Below, one piece after another: positions 57,184-64,000 of a stretch of 64,000 bases of DNA. The DNA lies in assembly GCA_017694785.1 (NCBI GenBank), contig JADIMK010000068.1, positions 34,972 to 98,971 on the forward strand, in the 5' to 3' direction. Positions within the stretch are counted from its first letter, which is position 1. Each line of letters starts with the position of its first letter. Under the pieces are notes generated by a model. That model made no database searches. It saw nothing but the letters and a program-made list of their open reading frames with translations, and was not told the DNA's origin. The position numbers and the translations under genes are program-made. The stretch is from Candidatus Cryptobacteroides intestinigallinarum (GTDB lineage Bacteria; Bacteroidota; Bacteroidia; Bacteroidales; UBA932).

Positions 57184-58584
57184 CTACAGTCCGAGTTCGA
57201 CCTGGAAGCGAAGCATCCACCTGTCGTAGTCCGGGCTCATTGCCTTGTTGCGGTAGTTGTATGAGAGATCCATTTGGAGCTTGAGGCTGTGCCTTATCAG
57301 ATAGCGTGTAACACCTATTGTGCTCTGGTTCCAGCTTGCGTATCCCAGCAGCGGCTGTATGCCGGCATCCGGCAGCATTGTGGAGTTGCGCAGAGCCACT
57401 TCCCATTTCCTGTCGAAAAGGTAGCTTGTCTGTACGTTGACTCCGCAGCCTGTGTAGATGAAGTTAGGTGCTCCGTCCCCAGACGGTATTATTCCGGAAG
57501 CCTGTCCTGGAACATGTCTTCCCATGAAGTCTGTGACGAACGCGAAGCCTCTGTATTTCAGTATGAAATCAAAATAATACGAGCCTATGTCACGGGGCGA
57601 AGGAAGGAGAGAGCCTTTCATCCCCTGGGTACGCAGGGCATTGTCGTTGAAGATGTATGCTCCGGCCAGCATTATCTTTGGTGTCTCTTCCCATACTACA
57701 TCGCCTTCAAGAAGTTCACCATTGCCGTGGAAGCGTCCGAGAGGGTAGAATTCCAGGCGTCCGTTGTAGGCAAAGCCCGCTGTCGAGGATGTGTTGAAAT
57801 TTCGTCCTTCACCGAGTGTTACCGAACCTTTTGCCGAGAGGGCAAATGAATCGAAATCCCCGTAGTTGTATTCTCCGAAGAATCCGAAGTCCCTGTCTCC
57901 TCCGAACTCGCTGTTGACTATGCTCCTGTCAATGAACTGCAGTGCGCTGGAAGAATTGACCCTTGCGCGGTTGCCCTTTATCTTTGTCTGTCCGAAGCCT
58001 ATGTTCCATGACGGTCCCGGCACATAGTAGACTATGGCGTCACGGATGAGGTTCATGTTGCCGTTCGGAATGATTTCTGTGTCGTAGCTGCTGAATCCTA
58101 GCTGTATCGAATATACTATCTTCGGGGAGAATATATAGCCGTCGAATCTCAGGCGGAGTCTCTTGACCTGTGCGTCGGTCGAAGTAAGGGTCATGTTCCT
58201 GTTGAACGAAAGGCCTACCATGTTCTGCATCCTGAAGCGGATGGTCATCTCGTAGGAATTGTTCTTGGGCCTGAATGTGACTCCTTTGCCGACTTCGATG
58301 TTCGGGAGGTTCATCAGTCTTTCCATTATGTCTGTCTTTCCTCCGTCGAGCGAATCTGTCACAAATGTCCGGAAGTCTTCAGCGGACATCTTCCTTTTCC
58401 CGTCCTGGACGGTCCCGTTTTCTGTTGTAGTCTCTGTCCGTGCTTCCTTGCCGGACTCATGGTCTGTAAGGTCTTCCTGTCTTGCGGAAGAGAGTACCGG
58501 TGCGGCTAAAGAAATGACGGCTGCTGACAATATGCAGGATGCTGTCCTGAGAATGGAATTGAATGCATGAGCTCTTGTGTCCAT
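57184..58584 (-). CDS. Porin, phosphate-selective porin O/P-like
   Basis: Signal peptide; FRMQNMVGLSFNRNMTLTSTDAQVKRLRLRFDGYIFSPKIVYSIQLGFS, YVPGPSWNIGFGQTKIKGNRARVNSSSALQFIDRS; ends WMLRFQVELGL. Confidence 0.85.
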   Translation of the reverse strand: MDTRAHAFNSILRTASCILSAAVISLAAPVLSSARQEDLTDHESGKEARTETTTENGTVQDGKRKMSAEDFRTFVTDSLDGGKTDIMERLMNLPNIEVGKGVTFRPKNNSYEMTIRFRMQNMVGLSFNRNMTLTSTDAQVKRLRLRFDGYIFSPKIVYSIQLGFSSYDTEIIPNGNMNLIRDAIVYYVPGPSWNIGFGQTKIKGNRARVNSSSALQFIDRSIVNSEFGGDRDFGFFGEYNYGDFDSFALSAKGSVTLGEGRNFNTSSTAGFAYNGRLEFYPLGRFHGNGELLEGDVVWEETPKIMLAGAYIFNDNALRTQGMKGSLLPSPRDIGSYYFDFILKYRGFAFVTDFMGRHVPGQASGIIPSGDGAPNFIYTGCGVNVQTSYLFDRKWEVALRNSTMLPDAGIQPLLGYASWNQSTIGVTRYLIRHSLKLQMDLSYNYRNKAMSPDYDRWMLRFQVELGL

Positions 58585-58758
58585 AGTCTGTGGCTTTTCT
58601 GGTCTGAGGCTATAAAATCATGAGTCTATAAATGAAACTGCCAAAATATGGTCTGAAAATGAAATGGAATTGAAATTCCAGCCATAGATTGCAAAATTCG
58701 CTATTTTTGTTAAATGAATATTACAACCGACAGATAATTTCACATTTTATACACAGAA

Positions 58759-59505
58759 ATGATAGAATCACTGCTCATCCCGTACATTTCGGAGAAATTC
58801 GCGGCCGATCCCCGCTACCGGGCCGGCCATATAAGGGTCATCAATCCTCTTCCCGGAACAAGGATCCTAGGACTCCACATCCCGGAAATGAAGAAAGTCG
58901 CCAGGGACCTTGCCCGCTCTCAGGATGCGGAGCTGCTTCATGGAAGGTTTCTGGCAGAAAAGGACCTGTCCCACGAAGAAAAGACTGTCTGGGGGCTGAT
59001 GCTCGACTATATGAAGGTCCCTCTGGAAAAAAGGTTTGAGATGTTTTCCGGTTTCGTTCCCCGCATAGACAACTGGGCCGTCTGCGACACAGTATGCGCG
59101 GCTGCCCGCTGGGCGTCACCTGTGGATGCCGTATGGAATTATCTCCGGCGGTGGTGGGATTCCGACAGGGAGTTTGAAGTGAGGTTCGCCATCATCATGT
59201 CCATGACGTGTTTTCTTGATGAGCATTGGCTTCCTGAGGTCTTCGGCAAGATTGACTCACTTGATTTTTCCAGGATATCGTCTGATTATGTCAAGGGCCG
59301 CAGGCCTGCCGAGGGCACGGTATCAGGCCCTGCCCCATACTACGTGCGGATGGGGACTGCATGGCTTCTTGCTACAGCTCTTGCGAAATTCCCTGACATG
59401 ACAAGGGCCTATGTCAGGGACTCGAAACTGCCCGGAGATGTCCTGAAGCTGTATGTCCGCAAGGCGCGGGAGTCCTTCCGGACGAGGACGGTATCTCCGT
59501 TCTGA
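58759..59505 (+). CDS. DNA alkylation repair (AlkD-like HEAT) protein
   Basis: LGLHIPEMKKVARDLA, WAVCDTVCAAARWASPVDAVWNYLRRWWDSDREFEVRFAIIMSM. Confidence 0.88.
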   Translation: MIESLLIPYISEKFAADPRYRAGHIRVINPLPGTRILGLHIPEMKKVARDLARSQDAELLHGRFLAEKDLSHEEKTVWGLMLDYMKVPLEKRFEMFSGFVPRIDNWAVCDTVCAAARWASPVDAVWNYLRRWWDSDREFEVRFAIIMSMTCFLDEHWLPEVFGKIDSLDFSRISSDYVKGRRPAEGTVSGPAPYYVRMGTAWLLATALAKFPDMTRAYVRDSKLPGDVLKLYVRKARESFRTRTVSPF

Positions 59506-59579
59506 TTTTTTTCTCCGTGACTGCAACATTATGTCCGTTTTCTCTGTCAGATATGCAGAAACCAAAAAACAGATTTATT

Positions 59580-60035
59580 ATGGACAGTGTTAGTATTATT
59601 GTTCCTCTTGGAGTCTGTGTAGTGTTGCCGGTCCTGGTTGTATGGCTGGTGTCCAGATCAAGGAAGAATGATATCGACAGAAGGACAGAAGTGATGCTCA
59701 AGGCCATTGAACACGGCCAGGAGATTGATCCTGAAGCATTCTCATCCAAAGGCAAAGGACGCAGGACAATCAAGATGGCTCTCCTCGGGAAGCTCCAGTC
59801 AGGTATCATACTGTTCCTGGTCGGAACAGGCATGCTTATAGCAGCTCCATTTGTTGAAGAGAATACGGCGCTTTACATTGTCGGCGGTATTCTGGTCGCA
59901 CTCGGTGCAGGATTCCTCGTGTCATTCTTCGTAGGCAGGAAGTGGATGGCACCGGAGATAGAGGCTGAGCAGAAGCAGATCCTTGAACAGGCCAAGGGAC
60001 AGGCCCCGGAGCAGAAAAATCCTTCGGAAGAGTAG
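59580..60035 (+). CDS. Small two-TM membrane protein (DUF6249-like)
   Basis: MDSVSIIVPLGVCVVLPVLVVWLVSRSRKNDIDRRTEVMLKAIEHGQEIDPEAF; second TM region downstream. Confidence 0.7.
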   Translation: MDSVSIIVPLGVCVVLPVLVVWLVSRSRKNDIDRRTEVMLKAIEHGQEIDPEAFSSKGKGRRTIKMALLGKLQSGIILFLVGTGMLIAAPFVEENTALYIVGGILVALGAGFLVSFFVGRKWMAPEIEAEQKQILEQAKGQAPEQKNPSEE

Positions 60036-60553
60036 TGGACAAGTCTGAGTTCATAGAACTTGTCTCGCATGAGCAGGAACCCCTGAGGAGGTTCCTGTGC
60101 GTGCTGTGCAGGGGCGATTCCTTCAGGGCCGATGACATCGCACAGGAGGCCCTTCTGAAAGCATGGCTTGCCTGTGGCTCATTTGAAGGGAGGTCGAAAT
60201 TCTCAACCTGGCTTTTCAGGATAGCCTACAGATGCTGGTGCGACAACTTCTCGGCGAGCATAAGGGCTGAAGGTGAGTCGCTTGGACCTGAGGTCCGGGA
60301 GAAGGCCGATGAAGACCAGCCGGATGCCTTTGCCCATCAGGATCTGTATCAGGCCATAGGTGAACTTCCTGAAAATGAGCAGTCTGTCATCCTCCTGTTC
60401 TATATGGAAGACAAGTCCGTAAAGGAGATAGAGGCGATTACAGGCATGCCGTCCGGCACTGTGCGCTCACATCTTTCAAGGGGCCGTGCCCACCTGAAGA
60501 AGTATCTCCGGAAGGCCTCTTCAGAGCGTAAGGACAAAGAAGGGAATATTTGA
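60035..60553 (+). CDS. ECF-type RNA polymerase sigma factor (GTG start overlapping upstream TAG)
   Basis: DDIAQEALLKAWLACGSFEGRSKFSTWLFRIAYRCWCDN; LPENEQSVILLFYMEDKSVKEIEAITGMPSGTVRSHLSRGRAHLKKYL. Confidence 0.93.
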   Translation: MDKSEFIELVSHEQEPLRRFLCVLCRGDSFRADDIAQEALLKAWLACGSFEGRSKFSTWLFRIAYRCWCDNFSASIRAEGESLGPEVREKADEDQPDAFAHQDLYQAIGELPENEQSVILLFYMEDKSVKEIEAITGMPSGTVRSHLSRGRAHLKKYLRKASSERKDKEGNI

Positions 60554-60598
60554 TTCAAAGGAGAGAGTATTTGATTTATAAACAGATTGGTAAAGGAT

Positions 60599-60979
60599 AT
60601 GTCAACAGACAAGGAAATAAGACGGTTCATGAAGGACAATATGCCCCGCGTCGATGACGGAGGCAGATTCATGGAGGAACTGTCAAGACAGATTGACCTT
60701 CTGCCTCAGCCTTCACATGCTGCGCACCAGACAGCAGAAGAGAAAGCGGCTGTGGAAAAGGTCATGGAGACAGCCCGCAGACTCAAGAGAGAGAATCTTG
60801 CAGGTGCCGTGTCAGCTGCCATTGTTGCTGCAATAGTGATTGCAGCACTTCTCATTCTGTATCTTTCTTCTCCTGACATCAGACTTGCCGTCGGCAGTCA
60901 TCTGGAGTATGTCATGGCCGGTTTCTCTTTGATTGTGCTTGGCGCCGCGCTCCTGTCCCTGATGGGCGAACGCATCTGA
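60599..60979 (+). CDS. Small membrane protein downstream of the ECF sigma factor, candidate anti-sigma-like
   Basis: MSTDKEIRRFMKDNMPRVDDGGRFMEELSRQIDLLPQ, then two TM helices. Confidence 0.6.
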   Translation: MSTDKEIRRFMKDNMPRVDDGGRFMEELSRQIDLLPQPSHAAHQTAEEKAAVEKVMETARRLKRENLAGAVSAAIVAAIVIAALLILYLSSPDIRLAVGSHLEYVMAGFSLIVLGAALLSLMGERI

Positions 60980-60987
60980 TCCTCATG

Positions 60988-61797
60988 TCAGAACTTCAGG
61001 GCAAGGGCAATGAAGTCTTCTACTCCGAGCCTTTCCGGCCTGAGGTCAAAGACAGGGTCGGAGGCGAATTCCGCCGTCTGCTCTGGAGTCCATCCTTCCT
61101 TTGCAGCCTTGGCGTTGATCAAGGTCTTGAGGGAGTTGCGCATGGTCTTGCGCCTCTGGTTGAAGGCTGTCTTTACCACTGTCTTGAACATGGCTTCATC
61201 ACATCCGAGGCTGGTGCGTCCGTTGCGTACCAGACGGATCACCGCAGACTTGACCTTAGGAGGCGGGTTGAATGCCCCTTCGCCTACCGTAAACAGATAT
61301 TCTATGTCGTACCATGCCTGGAGCAGGACCGAAAGTATACCGTAGGTCTTTGTGCCGGGCTTTTCCGCTATCCTTTCCGCTACCTCCTTCTGTATCATGC
61401 ACACTACCTGAGGCACTGAGTCCTTGTAGTCCAAGATCTTGAAGAATATCTGTGAAGAGATGTTGTAAGGGAAGTTGCCTATCACGCAGAAGCTGCCCTT
61501 GAAGAAATTCTCCAGCCGCAGCTTCAGGAAGTCAGCCTCGATGAGATTGCCGTTGACCTGCGGGAAATGGACGAGAAGATAGTCTACTGATTCCCTGTCT
61601 ATCTCTACCATCTTCAGATTCAGTTCCGGTCTCTGGAGGAGGAACTGAGTGAGCACTCCCATTCCCGGTCCTACTTCAAGTACATCGGTCTTTGTGTCCG
61701 CATTTTCTTCTGTCTGCAGAGCATCGGCTATCTGCCTTGCCGCAGTCAGGTCAGTGAGAAAGTGCTGTCCCAGTGATTTTTTTGGCCTTACTTCCAT
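60988..61797 (-). CDS. rsmA: 16S rRNA dimethyladenosine transferase
   Basis: KKSLGQHFLTDLTAARQIADAL, VLEVGPGMGVLTQFLL, VIGNFPYNISSQIFFKIL, FNPPPKVKSAVIRL. Confidence 0.97.
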   Translation of the reverse strand: MEVRPKKSLGQHFLTDLTAARQIADALQTEENADTKTDVLEVGPGMGVLTQFLLQRPELNLKMVEIDRESVDYLLVHFPQVNGNLIEADFLKLRLENFFKGSFCVIGNFPYNISSQIFFKILDYKDSVPQVVCMIQKEVAERIAEKPGTKTYGILSVLLQAWYDIEYLFTVGEGAFNPPPKVKSAVIRLVRNGRTSLGCDEAMFKTVVKTAFNQRRKTMRNSLKTLINAKAAKEGWTPEQTAEFASDPVFDLRPERLGVEDFIALALKF

Positions 61798-61916
61798 TTT
61801 TCTTTGTCTTTCGCCGCAAATATAGGCAGTTTTATACTATTTGCAGGCATTGGGTATGATTATATTTATTACTTTTGTGAGATTTTAGACCCTAGAAAGT
61901 ATAAATTCATATAAAT

Positions 61917-63689
61917 ATGTACAGAACACATACTTGCGGTGAACTCCGCATTTCTGATGTCGGAAAGACTGTCACTCTGGCCGGATGGGTGCAGAGGACA
62001 AGGAAGCTCGGAGGCATGACATTCATCGACCTCCGCGACAGGTACGGTATCACACAGCTCGCACTGGACGGTACCGCTTCAGAAGAGCTGGCTGCGACAG
62101 CAAATTCCCTCGGCAGGGAATATGTCATCCAGGCAACGGGAGAGGTGATCGAGCGTCAGAGCAAGAATGCAAAGATGCCTACCGGAGACATCGAGATAAG
62201 GCTCAGCGGGATCAATATCCTCAACAAGGCCCAGACTCCTCCTTTCACCATCGAGGATGTGAGCGACGGCGGCGAGGAGCTCCGTGCAAAATACAGATAC
62301 CTTGACCTCAGGAGAAATCCTCTGAAGAAGGCCCTTGAGCTCCGCCACAGGCTTGCTCACGAGGTCCGCAACTACCTTGACTCCCTCGGGTTCATGGAGA
62401 TAGAGACCCCATACCTCATAAAGTCCACTCCGGAAGGTGCACGTGACTTCGTGGTGCCTTCACGTATGAATCCGGGACAGTTCTATGCCCTTCCTCAGTC
62501 TCCGCAGACTTTCAAGCAGCTGCTTATGGTCGCAGGCTACGACAGATATTTCCAGATCGTGCGCTGCTTCCGTGACGAGGATCTGCGTGCAGACCGTCAG
62601 CCTGAGTTCACACAGATAGACTGCGAGATGTCATTCGTCGAGAGAGACGATGTGCTCGATACATTCGAGGGCATGATGCGTACCCTTTTCAAGAATGTAC
62701 TCAATGTGGACATACCTAATCCTATACCTCGCATGAGCTGGTTCGATGCCATGGACAACTACGGTTCAGACAAGCCGGACATCAGGTACGGGATGAAGAT
62801 ACATGAGATCACATCCGATGTCCAGGGACACGGCTTCTCTGTATTTGATTCAGTGGAATATGTCGGTGCAATAGCTGTCGAAGGCCTTGCTGGCTACACA
62901 AGGAAGCAGCTTGACGAGCTCACCGAATGGGTCAAGAGACCTCAGGTCGGCGCCAAGGGACTCGTATATATCAAAGTCAATCCGGACGGAAGCATAAAGT
63001 CTTCAATTGACAAGTTCTTCACTCCTGAAGAGCTCAAGGCAATCGCCGAAAAGACCGGCGCAAAGGCAGGAGACCTCGTCCTTGTGCTCTGCGGACCGAA
63101 ACGCAAGACACAGACTATGCTCGGAGTGCTCCGTATCGAGATGGGCAACAGGCTAGGACTTCGCGACCCTCATGTCTTTGCACCTCTCTGGGTCATCGAT
63201 TTCCCTCTTCTTGAATGGGATGACGAGACCAACAGGTTCTATGCAATGCACCATCCGTTCACTGCCCCTAAGCCTGAGCAGCTGGATCTCTTCTACAGCG
63301 ACAAGAAGGAAGACCTTGAGAAGGTATGTGCCAATGCCTATGACTTCGTGCTCAACGGCACCGAGCTCGGAGGAGGTTCAATAAGGATCCATGACTCACA
63401 GATCCAGCAGAGGATGTTCGAGGTGCTCGGATTCACTGACGAGGATGCGCAGTACAAGTTCGGCTTCATCATCAATGCCTTCAAGTTTGGTGCTCCGCCT
63501 CACGGAGGTCTTGCATTCGGCTTCGACCGTATGTGCGCTCTCTTCGGCGGCCAGGAGACCATACGTGACTTCATCGCCTTCCCTAAGAACAACCAGGGCC
63601 GCGATGTGATGATCGACTCTCCTTCATACATCGACCAGATCCAGATGGACGAGCTCTGCCTTGTCTCTACAGCAAAGAAAGACAAGTAG
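61917..63689 (+). CDS. aspS: Aspartyl-tRNA synthetase
   Basis: [93 protein letters not shown]. Confidence 0.98.
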   Translation: MYRTHTCGELRISDVGKTVTLAGWVQRTRKLGGMTFIDLRDRYGITQLALDGTASEELAATANSLGREYVIQATGEVIERQSKNAKMPTGDIEIRLSGINILNKAQTPPFTIEDVSDGGEELRAKYRYLDLRRNPLKKALELRHRLAHEVRNYLDSLGFMEIETPYLIKSTPEGARDFVVPSRMNPGQFYALPQSPQTFKQLLMVAGYDRYFQIVRCFRDEDLRADRQPEFTQIDCEMSFVERDDVLDTFEGMMRTLFKNVLNVDIPNPIPRMSWFDAMDNYGSDKPDIRYGMKIHEITSDVQGHGFSVFDSVEYVGAIAVEGLAGYTRKQLDELTEWVKRPQVGAKGLVYIKVNPDGSIKSSIDKFFTPEELKAIAEKTGAKAGDLVLVLCGPKRKTQTMLGVLRIEMGNRLGLRDPHVFAPLWVIDFPLLEWDDETNRFYAMHHPFTAPKPEQLDLFYSDKKEDLEKVCANAYDFVLNGTELGGGSIRIHDSQIQQRMFEVLGFTDEDAQYKFGFIINAFKFGAPPHGGLAFGFDRMCALFGGQETIRDFIAFPKNNQGRDVMIDSPSYIDQIQMDELCLVSTAKKDK

Positions 63690-63711
63690 AAGAGACTCTA
63701 CAGATAAAATA

Positions 63712-64000
63712 GGGACTGTCGTAAAAAGAATAAAAACTTTATAACGAATTGATTGCCAATGTAATATAAAATTTGTATATTAGCTAAAGATAAAAAGAAT
63801 ACCTCCAATTGCCCTAGAAAAGCCAAATTTGGAGGTATCGCAAAAATTAATCTGCATGGCTAAGGTACAAAAATTTCTCTGAAATATCACCCGATCTCCC
63901 TTTCACGGAGTTCGATTTTTATGAATTGTATAGGCGGACGTTCGAGACTAGCGAGCTGGGAAAAATCAGGAAGAGGCTGCCGCTTGGTGAGATGGCAGAG
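63712..64000 (+). mobile_element. Left end of an insertion sequence with transposase 5' region (continues beyond window)
   Basis: GGGACTGTCGTAAAAAG end-like sequence; ATG at 63856 opens MAKVQKFL*, and the +1 frame continues EISPDLPFTEFDFYELYRRTFETSELGKIRKRLPLGEMAE. Confidence 0.6.
63799..63838. repeat. Perfect 10-bp inverted repeat in the putative IS leader
   Basis: ATACCTCCAA (63799-63808) / TTGGAGGTAT (63829-63838). Confidence 0.7.

Noticed and set aside
1-64000. CRISPR array, prophage, tRNA/rRNA genes or toxin-antitoxin/defence island
   Set aside because: No regularly spaced repeats, phage structural genes, cloverleaf-like sequences or recognisable defence genes were seen; short ORFs are mostly antisense shadows.

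Overview
This is a gene-dense chromosomal window from a Bacteroidales (Bacteroidota) bacterium. It is mostly housekeeping and envelope genes: hflX end, frdBA, ruvB, mfd, coaX, lptC, a PpiD-like PPIase, ychF, galK, galM, thyA, trmB, mutS, folA, gldH, a PSP1/RicT-like gene, holB, a polyprenyl synthase, trxA, lgt, pgk, an S46 peptidase, rnhB, an EF-G paralog, rsmA and aspS. Many promoters match the Bacteroidota -7 motif TAnnTTTGC exactly. I saw no rRNA, tRNA, CRISPR array or phage, and no obvious new multi-gene defence or biosynthetic system. The best leads are: (1) an AT-rich ruvB/mfd intergenic region with helically phased DnaA-box-like repeats, a possible replication origin; (2) an EF-G paralog without the catalytic switch-II His; (3) a predicted outer-membrane protein combining a gluzincin HExxH motif, a beta-propeller and a C-terminal barrel; (4) two relic genes, a frameshifted DUF5106-like 5' half and a 5'-truncated GH2 with an in-frame TAG; (5) frdAB with no cytochrome subunit beside them; (6) an IS element entering at the right edge with a disrupted transposase start. 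All calls come from reading the sequence; no database search was run.
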